Notes: generated by a model from the letters alone, not told the origin. Counted from the first letter of the stretch, positions 1 through 5,710 are shown. The stretch is DNA of 6,081 bases from Deltaproteobacteria bacterium (GCA_016875255.1 VGRU01000217.1:1-6081), one strand, 5' to 3'. Numbers and translations are program-made.

Positions 1-51
1 GAAAATTCGAATTTGTTTCGGATTTCGATATTCGTATTTCGGTTTTTAGTT
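1..51 (+). repeat. AT-rich TTCGAATTT-type intergenic repeat, copy A
   Basis: The block alternates short TTCG/GAATTT/GATATTCG words. Bases 9-25 are identical to 5723-5739, and 26-34 (CGATATTCG) are identical to 5771-5779, so this is a copy of the repeat found upstream of the last gene. It ends just before the ribosome binding site of the first gene. No coding potential is visible. Repeats of this texture are familiar from deltaproteobacterial intergenic regions. That is recollection, not a search result. Confidence 0.6.
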
Positions 52-55
52 TCCT

Positions 56-63
56 GAAGGGGG
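56..63 (+). promoter_or_regulatory. Ribosome binding site for the B12 subunit
   Basis: GAAGGGGG lies 8 bases before the TTG at 72. This supports a non-ATG start for the B12 subunit. The next in-frame ATG, at residue 33, would remove the B12-binding motif. Confidence 0.6.
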
Positions 64-71
64 TAGCGCCG

Positions 72-470
72 TTGGAGAGAAAGATCCGTATCTTAGTTGC
101 AAAGCCTGGCCTGGATGGTCATGATCGAGGGGCGAAAGTGGTCGCTCAGGCCCTCCGGGATGCCGGAATGGAGGTGATCTATACCGGTCTTCACCAAACG
201 GTTGATCAAATCATCCAGACCGCCCTCCAGGAGGATGTGGATGTCATCGGCTTATCCATCATGTCTGGCGCCCATCTTCCCATCTGTGAAAAACTGATGA
301 AGAAGATGAAAGAAAAAGAACTCGAGGACACCACTGTCGTGGTCGGCGGCGTCATTCCCACAAGGGACATCCCCCGCATGCAACAGATGGGGATCAAAGG
401 GATTTTCCCGGGAGGCACTCCCTTTGATGAATCGATTAAGTGGATCAAAGATAACGTTAAACAACGATAG
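72..470 (+). CDS. Cobalamin-binding subunit of a methylmalonyl-CoA-mutase-type acyl-CoA mutase
   Basis: This 132-residue protein is a complete stand-alone B12-binding Rossmann-like domain, the small subunit that carries adenosylcobalamin for a two-subunit carbon-skeleton mutase. The base-off/His-on signature D-x-H-x-x-G is at D15, H17 and G20, so His17 should be the lower axial cobalt ligand. The rest of the fold is visible as GLSIMSG (60-66, S62 being the conserved serine), VVVGG (89-93) and GIFPGGT (110-116). The length matches the separate small subunits of archaeal and deltaproteobacterial enzymes, not the C-terminal domain of single-chain mutases. The TTG start is chosen because the motif would otherwise be lost and GAAGGGGG lies upstream. 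Its catalytic partner is at 969-2597, and an unrelated gene lies between them. Neighbours give no MeaB chaperone or epimerase in this window. Substrate specificity lies in the large subunit, so a bare 'methylmalonyl' name would be over-precise. Confidence 0.93.
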   Translation: MERKIRILVAKPGLDGHDRGAKVVAQALRDAGMEVIYTGLHQTVDQIIQTALQEDVDVIGLSIMSGAHLPICEKLMKKMKEKELEDTTVVVGGVIPTRDIPRMQQMGIKGIFPGGTPFDESIKWIKDNVKQR

Positions 471-490
471 AGGTTTGAGGGAAGAGGAGC

Positions 491-505
491 GGAAACTTTG
501 TTTCC
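491..505 (+). other. Small perfect hairpin before the four-helix-bundle gene
   Basis: GGAAAC and GTTTCC form a 6-bp stem with a TTT loop. It separates a GAGGAG sequence (484-489) from the reading frame that follows. It may be part of the flank brought in with the inserted gene. Function is unknown. Confidence 0.35.
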
Positions 506-526
506 TTGAGGGTTAAGAGAAAATCC

Positions 527-898
527 ATGGTTGAAGAATTTAGATTTCCTTTTGAGAAACTTGAAGTATGGCGTCTTGCTGTTGACTTGGCTGATTATGT
601 TCTTAACATTCTGGACTCATTTCCAACCGGCAAGTATTTGAGGGTTATTAGCCAAATGGAAGCAGCGGTGACGAGCGTCCCGCAGAATATCGCGGAAGGA
701 AAAGGTAGGCAATATAGAAAAGAGTTTATTCAATATTTGTATATTGCGGAAGGGTCACTTTTCGAAGTCTTAACATTATCCGAAATCTTGAAACGTAGAA
801 AACTTATTCAAGTGGAAGAGTTTACCGAGATCAGAAATCGGGCCGAAATCATCGATCGAAAACTTCATGGGCTCATTAACTCTTTAAGGAGTAGATGA
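527..898 (+). CDS. Four-helix-bundle protein (23S rRNA intervening-sequence / S23 family)
   Basis: This predicted 123-residue helical protein belongs to the four-helix-bundle family first found encoded in intervening sequences of 23S rRNA genes and now known scattered through many bacterial genomes. The molecular role is not established. Family marks are the opening FEKLEVWRLAVDLA (9-22), QMEAAVTSVPQNIAEGKGR (43-61, the most conserved stretch) and KEFIQYLYIAEGSLFEV (65-81), then two more amphipathic helices. ATG 527 is chosen because the family usually begins a few residues before the F-E-K-L-E-V-W segment. A TTG at 506 would add seven residues, and neither start has a strong ribosome binding site. 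The gene is visibly AT-richer in third positions than its neighbours and sits between the two subunits of one enzyme. It is therefore probably an insertion into the mutase operon. No rRNA sequence surrounds it, so it is not acting here as an rRNA intervening sequence. Confidence 0.88.
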   Translation: MVEEFRFPFEKLEVWRLAVDLADYVLNILDSFPTGKYLRVISQMEAAVTSVPQNIAEGKGRQYRKEFIQYLYIAEGSLFEVLTLSEILKRRKLIQVEEFTEIRNRAEIIDRKLHGLINSLRSR

Positions 899-899
899 G

Positions 900-939
900 G
901 AGGCTTTTGCCTCGAGTGAAACGCTCCTCAAGCGGAGCG
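900..939 (+). other. Two tandem hairpins before the mutase large subunit
   Basis: GAGGC-TTTT-GCCTC (900-913) forms a 5-bp stem. CGCTCC (922-927) pairs perfectly with GGAGCG (934-939) across a 6-base loop. The second hairpin would bury GGAGCG, the only purine-rich ribosome-binding-like sequence in range of the TTG at 951. CGCTCCTC (922-929) is also the inverted match of GAGGAGCG at 484-491, on the other side of the four-helix-bundle gene. The hairpins could modulate translation or be debris of that gene's insertion. Confidence 0.4.
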
Positions 940-956
940 ATCCTCAGGCCTTGAGC

Positions 957-962
957 AAGAGG
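957..962 (+). promoter_or_regulatory. Ribosome binding site favouring the ATG at 969
   Basis: AAGAGG lies 6 bases before ATG 969. This is better placed than anything in front of the TTG at 951, where the nearest candidate, GGAGCG, is 11 bases away and inside a hairpin. Confidence 0.45.
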
Positions 963-968
963 TTCTAT

Positions 969-2597
969 ATGGGTGTTGCAAAATATGTCAAGAATGATAA
1001 GGACGAAGTCCTCGATGTGATTCTCCAGTCGGGCATTCCTATCAAACCGGTCTATACCCGGAAGGATCTGGAGGAGGTCGGCTTTGATCCCGAGAAGGAT
1101 CTCGCCTACCCCGGCGAATATCCCTTTACCAGGGGAATTCATCCGCAAGGGTATCGGAGCCGGGAATGGACAACCCGCCAGTATACGGGGTTCGGAACTC
1201 CGGAAGAGACCAATGAACGCTTCAAACTGATGATCTCCCATGGCCAGACCGGCCTCAACGTCGCCTTTGACCTTCCCACACAGATGGGGCTCGACTCCGA
1301 TGACCCTCTGGCAGAGGGCGAGGCGGGAAGGGTCGGAATGGCGGTGGATTCATTGAGAGATTTTGAAGTTGCCTTTAAAGACATTCCCCTCGACAGAATC
1401 GGTGTCGGACTTACCATCAATGCCGTGGCCAGCATTATGCTTGCCATGTTTCAGGCGACCGCAGAAAAGTTCGGATTCAAAAAGGATCGGATAAGCGCCA
1501 CTCCTCAAAATGATATCCTGAAAGAGATGATCGGTCGTGGAGCCTGGATCTTTCCAGTAAAGCCTGCTGTTCGCCTGATCGGGGATACAATCGAATATTC
1601 GATGAAGGAACTCCCCAGGACCAACCCGGTCAGCATCTGTGGCTATCACATTCGTGAATCAGGCTGTTCTCCTGCTCAGGAAATTGCCTACGCCTTCGAG
1701 ATTGCCAACACCTATATCGAAGAGGTTCTTCATCGGGGCCATTCCATCGATGATTTCGTCAGAGGGTTTACCTTCAATATCAATATCTTCGGAAATCTCT
1801 GGGAACAGGTTGCGAAGTTCCGGGCCGCCAGAAAACTCTGGGCGATCAATCTCAGAGAACGTTACGGGGCAAAGGATAATCGTTCGCTCCTTCTCCGGGG
1901 CCTCTTTGGAGGGGGAGGCTATGGAATGACCAAAGCCCAGCCGGAGAACAATATCATCCGTGGGGCTTACTATGCGCTTGCGGCTGCGCTGGGCGGCGCC
2001 CAGACCACCGCGCTCTGCTCCTTTGACGAAGCCTATACCATTCCCACGCCGAGGGCTGCCCTTCTCTCTCTCAGGACATTCCAGATCCTGATGGAGGAGA
2101 TCGGGTTACGGGATACGGTCGATCCTCTTGCCGGTTCCTATTTTATCGAAACCCTGACCAAGCAGATGGAAGAAAAGATCGTGGAAGAGATGAAACGGGT
2201 TGATGAGATGGGGGGAATGATCAAGGCCGTGGAAACCGGCTATGTCCAGAGGGAGGTCGCAAGACAGGCTTATGAATTTGAGAAGGGGGTTCAGAAGGGA
2301 GAATTAATTAAGGTCGGTGTCAACAAATATACCGAAGGCGATGAGATGGAGGTCGAACTCCATGAATACCGGTTGGGGTCTGCTGAAGAACATATCAAAC
2401 GAACGCAAGAAGTGAGGCGGGTAAGAGACAATCGAAAGGTGACACAATTATTGAAAGAGCTTGAAAATGCCGCAAGGTCAGAAAAAAATGTGATGCCCTC
2501 TCTTTTGGAATGCTGTAAGGCTTATGCCACCGTCGGAGAAATGACAAAGGTGTTCAAAGAAGTCTACGGAGAGTTTAAAGAACCATCCATCTTTTAA
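969..2597 (+). CDS. B12-dependent acyl-CoA mutase, catalytic large subunit (methylmalonyl-CoA mutase family, divergent)
   Basis: This 542-residue protein is the TIM-barrel catalytic subunit of a coenzyme-B12 carbon-skeleton mutase. It ends after ATVGEM...VYGEF, where single-chain enzymes continue into the B12 domain, so it must pair with the small subunit at 72-470. PGEYPFTRG opens the barrel. Aligned by eye to the remembered Propionibacterium enzyme, Tyr89, Arg207 and His244 correspond to Y72, R190 and H227 with identical spacing, and Thr195/Gln197 to T178/Q180. Tyr plus Arg is the pair that binds the carboxylate of methylmalonyl-CoA; isobutyryl- and 2-hydroxyisobutyryl-CoA mutases lack it. 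Other pocket positions differ. Arg283 falls at G266, the R-T-H-S-Q-T-S-G loop is replaced by a glycine-rich stretch (310-319), and the L-H-T-N-S motif reads T-A-L-C-S (347-351), although the ribose-contacting Glu is kept (E354). It is surely a mutase of this family, but the substrate is uncertain. TTG 951 is an alternative start that adds six residues. Confidence 0.92.
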   Translation: MGVAKYVKNDKDEVLDVILQSGIPIKPVYTRKDLEEVGFDPEKDLAYPGEYPFTRGIHPQGYRSREWTTRQYTGFGTPEETNERFKLMISHGQTGLNVAFDLPTQMGLDSDDPLAEGEAGRVGMAVDSLRDFEVAFKDIPLDRIGVGLTINAVASIMLAMFQATAEKFGFKKDRISATPQNDILKEMIGRGAWIFPVKPAVRLIGDTIEYSMKELPRTNPVSICGYHIRESGCSPAQEIAYAFEIANTYIEEVLHRGHSIDDFVRGFTFNINIFGNLWEQVAKFRAARKLWAINLRERYGAKDNRSLLLRGLFGGGGYGMTKAQPENNIIRGAYYALAAALGGAQTTALCSFDEAYTIPTPRAALLSLRTFQILMEEIGLRDTVDPLAGSYFIETLTKQMEEKIVEEMKRVDEMGGMIKAVETGYVQREVARQAYEFEKGVQKGELIKVGVNKYTEGDEMEVELHEYRLGSAEEHIKRTQEVRRVRDNRKVTQLLKELENAARSEKNVMPSLLECCKAYATVGEMTKVFKEVYGEFKEPSIF

Positions 2598-2621
2598 AAG
2601 ATTGATAAAACTATAGACAGC

Positions 2622-2692
2622 CGTCACTCCGGTGAAAACCGGAGTCCAGTTTTTGAAGAACTTCTGGATGCCGGATCAGGTCCGGCATGACG
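2622..2692 (+). repeat. Compound palindromic (REP-like) intergenic repeat
   Basis: The 71-bp block has CGTCA at its left end and TGACG at its right, and holds two strong hairpins. ACTCCGGT (2626-2633) pairs with ACCGGAGT (2638-2645) over a GAAA tetraloop. ATGCCGGA (2668-2675) pairs with TCCGGCAT (2681-2688) over TCAGG. TCCAG/CTGGA (2645-2649 / 2664-2668) can pair between them. The first hairpin is followed closely by five Ts, so it may also end the mutase transcript. This format is a common dispersed repeat in many environmental bacterial genomes (recollection). Confidence 0.6.
2626..2654 (+). terminator. Possible terminator after the mutase gene
   Basis: An 8-bp perfect stem with a GAAA loop is followed, four bases on, by TTTTT (2650-2654). 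The T tract is short and not directly adjacent, and the stem belongs to a dispersed repeat, so a terminator role is only possible. If active it would place the following dehydrogenase gene in a separate transcript. Confidence 0.3.
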
Positions 2693-2745
2693 AAAAAGGG
2701 GCATTAATAAATAGACTCTAATTGACCATTTTGCAATGATCTTTT

Positions 2746-2753
2746 GAGGAGGG
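2746..2753 (+). promoter_or_regulatory. Strong ribosome binding site deciding the ATG at 2759
   Basis: GAGGAGGG is a near-ideal Shine-Dalgarno sequence 5 bases before ATG 2759. A longer frame from TTG 2744 would translate through the ribosome binding site itself and is therefore rejected. Confidence 0.75.
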
Positions 2754-2758
2754 AAATT

Positions 2759-4057
2759 ATGTCATTGACACTGTTTGGTCGGACGATTCGGAAGATTGGA
2801 GTCATCGGTTCGGGTAATATCGGCCCGGACATTGCCCTTCATTTCAGCCAGACGCTCTATTCATACGGGGTGCCTGTCGTGGTAGTCGATATCGTTCAGT
2901 CGGCTCTCGACGCCGGCTCGAAGAAGGCGGAATCAAAGATGGCGAAAGCCGCTGAGAAAAGAATCTTTAAAAAAGAGGCGGCTGATGCGATATTCAAAAA
3001 TATGATCTTCACCACGGACTATGGCACATTGAGCGATGCCGATTTAGTCATAGAGGCTGCCTTTGAGAGGTCTGATGTTAAGCATAAAATCTTCGCCCAG
3101 CTTGAAGAGACCTGTCCGAAAACCGCGATTTTGGCCTCCAACTCATCCCACATTCCGCCTGAGGAAATCTTTCCCAACATCAAGGATAAGACCAGATGCA
3201 TGGTCCTCCACTATTTTTTCCCTGCAGAGAGAAACATTTTACTTGAAATCGTTCCCATGAAAGAGACGGATCCTGCCGTGTTAGAATATTCGACGAAACT
3301 CTACGAATTCATCGGAAAGGCCCCTATCCAGGTGAAGAGTCGATTTGGCTTTGCTATCAATCCCTTCTTTGAGGGAAACTTTCTTGCGGGTGTCTTGATG
3401 GCTGAGAAAGGTCTTGGCACCGTCAAGCAGATCGATACCATCATCCAGAAAACCCTGGGAATGGGTGTAGGTCCTTTCACAGGCCACAATCTTACAGGCG
3501 GGAACCCGCTCACGCAGCATGGTCTCTCAATCTATGCTTCGGTCATTTCGCCTTGGTTCCGCTCCCCCAAGTTATTGGACGATTATGTTAAAACTGGAAA
3601 AGCTTGGGAAACGGCTGCCCGAGGTGAAACGGTTGAGTACAGCCAGGAAGTCTTCGGGGCGGTTTCATCGAGGATCATGGGGGCTTTTTTTGGTATCGCC
3701 TGTGAAATTGTGGAGAGCGGAATCAGTAATATCGGTGATGTGGATCTCGGCATCGATGTCGGATTGGTCATGAACCCGCCTTTTCAAATGATGAATAAAA
3801 TTGGGATAAAGAAATCCCTTGAGTTGGTAGAAGCCTATGCCAAGGAAAATCCCGGGTTTAAGGTAACCGAGATGCTCAAAAAACAGGCGGCTTCAGGGCA
3901 ACCCTGGAAGATCCCGGTGGTCCTGAGAGAGGACAAAGGAGATGTGGCCATCGTGAAAATTCGGAGGCCCAAGGTGCTCAATGCCCTCAATGAAGATGTC
4001 TTCGATCAACTGAGAGAAACCTTCGCGGACATCCAGAAAGATGCCCGGTGGTCCTGA
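2759..4057 (+). CDS. 3-hydroxyacyl-CoA dehydrogenase, truncated N-terminal part of a dehydrogenase-hydratase fusion
   Basis: This 432-residue protein is an NAD-dependent (S)-3-hydroxyacyl-CoA dehydrogenase, oxidising 3-hydroxyacyl-CoA to 3-ketoacyl-CoA. The NAD-binding loop is GSGNIG (17-22). The catalytic dyad is H151/E163, with S130 and N201 as supporting residues. The H-to-E spacing of 12 and H-to-N spacing of 50 equal those of the human short-chain enzyme. Two C-terminal dehydrogenase domains follow (about 195-290 and 304-380), so this half looks intact and active. From about residue 386 it runs into the start of an enoyl-CoA hydratase domain, then reads R-W-S and stops because a 131-bp tandem duplication shifts the frame. 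The same 43 residues restart the next gene. Dehydrogenase-then-hydratase fusions are known, for example the crotonyl-CoA hydratase/3-hydroxybutyryl-CoA dehydrogenase of Metallosphaera. The break may be real or an assembly error. Confidence 0.9.
   Translation: MSLTLFGRTIRKIGVIGSGNIGPDIALHFSQTLYSYGVPVVVVDIVQSALDAGSKKAESKMAKAAEKRIFKKEAADAIFKNMIFTTDYGTLSDADLVIEAAFERSDVKHKIFAQLEETCPKTAILASNSSHIPPEEIFPNIKDKTRCMVLHYFFPAERNILLEIVPMKETDPAVLEYSTKLYEFIGKAPIQVKSRFGFAINPFFEGNFLAGVLMAEKGLGTVKQIDTIIQKTLGMGVGPFTGHNLTGGNPLTQHGLSIYASVISPWFRSPKLLDDYVKTGKAWETAARGETVEYSQEVFGAVSSRIMGAFFGIACEIVESGISNIGDVDLGIDVGLVMNPPFQMMNKIGIKKSLELVEAYAKENPGFKVTEMLKKQAASGQPWKIPVVLREDKGDVAIVKIRRPKVLNALNEDVFDQLRETFADIQKDARWS
3913..4043 (+). 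repeat. 131-bp tandem duplication, copy 1
   Basis: This is identical to 4044-4174 except at 3937 (A versus G at 4068) and 4018 (A versus G at 4149). Both differences are synonymous third-codon positions in the hydratase frame (AAA/AAG Lys and GAA/GAG Glu). Since 131 is not a multiple of three, the duplication shifts the frame by one. Confidence 0.97.
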
Positions 4058-4174
4058 GAGAGGACAAGGGAGATGTGGCCATCGTGAAAATTCGGAGGCC
4101 CAAGGTGCTCAATGCCCTCAATGAAGATGTCTTCGATCAACTGAGAGAGACCTTCGCGGACATCCAGAAAGATG
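4044..4174 (+). repeat. 131-bp tandem duplication, copy 2
   Basis: This is the directly adjacent second copy. Identity continues one base further (4175 matches 4044), then ends at 4176. In this copy the sequence continues correctly into the hydratase domain. Confidence 0.97.
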
Positions 4175-4911
4175 CGAAAATCAAAGGGGCTATTCTGACC
4201 GGCTTCGGAACAAGGGCCTTTGTCTCGGGTGCGGATATTGGGATGCTTGCTGCTCAAAAATCAGCCGAAGAAGCTGAAAAGGCATGTCTTAAAAACTATT
4301 CCATCATTGGTCTTATGGAGAATTTGGGCAAACCCGTGGTCTGTGCCATGAATGGACTGGCTTTTGGCGGCGGCAATGAAATCGCCATGGCCTGCACAGC
4401 CCGAATCGCCACCAAGGGGCAGAAAGTATTCGTGGGTCAACCGGAGCCAAAGCTCGGTTTTATCCCTGGAGCGGGTGGGACACAGAGACTTCCAAGGTTA
4501 ATAGGAATAGAGAAGGCCTGGCCGATCCTCAGAAATTCGAACCCCATCTCTTCATCTCAGGCCAAAGAGCTGGGGCTGATTCAGGAGGAAGTGGAGGGCG
4601 ACCTGATGGAGGCCGCTATGAACTGGATAAAAAACATTCTTTCGGGGAAAGTCAGTGTTCCCTCCATCCCGAAAGGGCCTCTTCCTATCCCCTCGAAGCT
4701 TCCGGAGGTCGATATCGGACATTTGAGCCGAAAGATCGATGAACTTCTTCAAAAGGCCATCTTAGAAGGGGCAAAAATGACCCTTGATGAAGGATTGAAA
4801 CTCGAAGCCAAGATCTTCGGTGAGTGTTTCTCTACCCAGGACCGGAATATTGGGATAGAGAATTTCCTGAAAAACGGCCCCAAGGTCAATGCAGACTTTG
4901 TCCATCAATAA
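4048..4911 (+). CDS. Enoyl-CoA hydratase, C-terminal part of the split fusion
   Basis: This 287-residue crotonase-fold protein should hydrate trans-2-enoyl-CoA to 3-hydroxyacyl-CoA, the substrate of the dehydrogenase just upstream. The oxyanion-hole segments are GADI (61-64) and FGGGNE (106-111). Both catalytic glutamates of true hydratases are present, E111 in GGGNEIAMAC and E133 in GQPEPKLG, followed by PGAGGTQRL (140-148). A C-terminal helical segment completes the domain. The GTG start at 4048 overlaps the end of the dehydrogenase frame (stop 4055-4057) and has only a weak upstream purine run (AGAAAG, 4035-4040). If the split is real, expression would rely on termination-reinitiation. GTG 4075 is a later option that loses part of the first strand. 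The frame is open back to 3994 but contains no better start. Removing one 131-bp copy joins this to the dehydrogenase as a single 673-residue protein. Confidence 0.9.
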   Translation: MVLREDKGDVAIVKIRRPKVLNALNEDVFDQLRETFADIQKDAKIKGAILTGFGTRAFVSGADIGMLAAQKSAEEAEKACLKNYSIIGLMENLGKPVVCAMNGLAFGGGNEIAMACTARIATKGQKVFVGQPEPKLGFIPGAGGTQRLPRLIGIEKAWPILRNSNPISSSQAKELGLIQEEVEGDLMEAAMNWIKNILSGKVSVPSIPKGPLPIPSKLPEVDIGHLSRKIDELLQKAILEGAKMTLDEGLKLEAKIFGECFSTQDRNIGIENFLKNGPKVNADFVHQ

Positions 4912-4926
4912 CCACCTATAATCCCC

Positions 4927-5177
4927 CTCTCCCTTGAGAGGCTGTGTCGTAATCGCGAGCAAGGGGAAGAGGCAGTCAGGTTCCAAAGTTTTAGGATGCG
5001 GGTCTTTTAGATGATGGGAAATTGTCACTTGTATAAAATCGAATGTTTTCATATGGTTGGCACGCCTGAATCCGAACGGCTAGAGGTAACCGCCCTAAAC
5101 CTTTTCCACCCGACCGCCTCCCCCCCTTCTCAAAAATGGGGTTTTTTCATATTACGACACAGACTCTGAAGGGAGAG
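4927..5177. mobile_element. Candidate non-autonomous element with 27-bp terminal inverted repeats
   Basis: Bases 4927-4953 and 5151-5177 are inverted repeats matching at 25 of 27 positions. The innermost 12 (CTGTGTCGTAAT / ATTACGACACAG) are perfect. The 197-bp interior has no convincing gene; it carries a CCCC/GGGG mini-stem followed by TTTTTT near 5122-5146. The short length, good termini and lack of a transposase resemble a MITE. No target-site duplication could be found at either the 12-bp or 27-bp boundary. The outer CTCTCCCTT/AAGGGAGAG part may instead be an older palindromic repeat into which a 221-bp element (4942-5162) inserted. Confidence 0.5.
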
Positions 5178-5197
5178 CCTGCCTGCCGGTAGGCAGG
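5178..5197 (+). repeat. GC-rich hairpin beside the inverted-repeat element
   Basis: CCTGCCT pairs with AGGCAGG over a GCCGGT loop (7-bp stem). It is followed by a G-rich run to 5214. It directly abuts the right end of the preceding element and looks like another small dispersed palindrome. Confidence 0.45.
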
Positions 5198-5214
5198 GGT
5201 TGGGGTGAGGGTGG

Positions 5215-5448
5215 CCTGCAAGGGGAAGGAAAAGTTTAAAAAGTGATTAGAAAGATGATATGAACAATCTCAGCGATTGGGTACGGAAATGGAGCCTTCT
5301 CCAGCCTGGAAAGTAAGCCCTCTTCTTTGAAGGCGAACCCTTCGCTTTTCAGGAGACAAACCATCGCACCAACCGGCTTTGTCATCATCTTCTGTAAGAC
5401 CCCGAGCGGAAAAATCCGGAAGTTTGTGTTAAAGGAATGGCACCAAAC
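5215..5448. other. Non-coding stretch without a recognisable gene
   Basis: No frame here has a start, a ribosome binding site and a recognisable domain together. The only long frame is on the minus strand (5236-5484) and begins inside an AT-rich repeat. Part of it, near 5240-5400, reads like real protein, so this could be a decayed gene fragment, but no family can be named. Confidence 0.4.
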
Positions 5449-5510
5449 AAAATTTCGAAGCACGAAATCCGAATTTCGAAACAAAACTCAATAACCAAAA
5501 AACAAAATTG
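5449..5510 (-). repeat. AT-rich TTCGAATTT-type repeat, copy B (inverted)
   Basis: Read on the minus strand, this block has the same word pattern as copies A and C (TTTTGTTTCG, AATTCGGATTTCG, CTTCGAAATTT). Similarity is looser than between A and C, so the limits are approximate. It lies in the opposite orientation. Confidence 0.45.
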
Positions 5511-5513
5511 AAA

Positions 5514-5697
5514 GTTTGGTATCACTTTAGCATTTTGAAAAAAAGAGTTTTACGAGTCAATTGACCAAAAGATTCATCATAAAATCCCCCTTAATCCCCC
5601 TTTTCCAAAGGGGGAAACCCTTATCTCCTCCCTTTGGCAAAGGGAGGTCGGGAGGGATTTTACAAAGATTTTCAAACCGCTAAAGTATTACAAAGTT
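5514..5697. mobile_element. Nested palindromic element, MITE-like
   Basis: The outer inverted repeats at 5524-5541 and 5669-5686 match at 16 of 18 bases and extend outward with gaps to about 5514 and 5697. Inside them sits a second inverted pair, TAAAATCCC (5580-5588) and GGGATTTTA (5654-5662). Inside that are two perfect 9-bp hairpins: TCCCCCTTT/AAAGGGGGA (5595-5603 / 5607-5615) and CCTCCCTTT/AAAGGGAGG (5627-5635 / 5639-5647). No gene is present. This may be a small mobile palindrome into which another inserted, or a single structured element. Confidence 0.5.
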
Positions 5698-5710
5698 TGA
5701 TGTTTTGAAA

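Noticed and set aside
527..898. Diversity-generating retroelement accessory protein (Avd), which shares the four-helix-bundle fold
   Set aside because: There is no reverse transcriptase, template repeat or variable repeat in the window, and the sequence fits the intervening-sequence protein family directly.
876..1241. Minus-strand frame of 121 codons over the start of the mutase gene
   Set aside because: It is antisense to a clearly conserved enzyme, has no recognisable domain, and is explained as a shadow of the coding frame.
2722..2757. Promoter with TTGACC as -35 box before the dehydrogenase
   Set aside because: At 16-18 bases downstream the sequence is the ribosome binding site, with no -10-like hexamer.
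3994..4057. Programmed -1 frameshift joining the dehydrogenase and hydratase frames
   Set aside because: The two frames overlap here and the needed shift is -1, but no X-XXY-YYZ slippery heptamer is visible, and the overlap is fully explained by the 131-bp duplication.
4762..5052. Minus-strand frame starting inside the inverted-repeat element
   Set aside because: It runs across the element end and deep into the antisense of the hydratase gene. No transposase motif or domain is visible.
5196..5214. G-quadruplex-like run of G tracts
   Set aside because: The fourth tract has only two Gs and the run is part of a common repeat texture, so nothing specific can be claimed.
5236..5484. Minus-strand frame of 82 codons
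   Set aside because: It starts inside an AT-rich repeat, lacks a clear ribosome binding site and matches no family I can name. A stretch near 5240-5400 reads protein-like, so a decayed fragment is possible, but this is not supportable as a gene.
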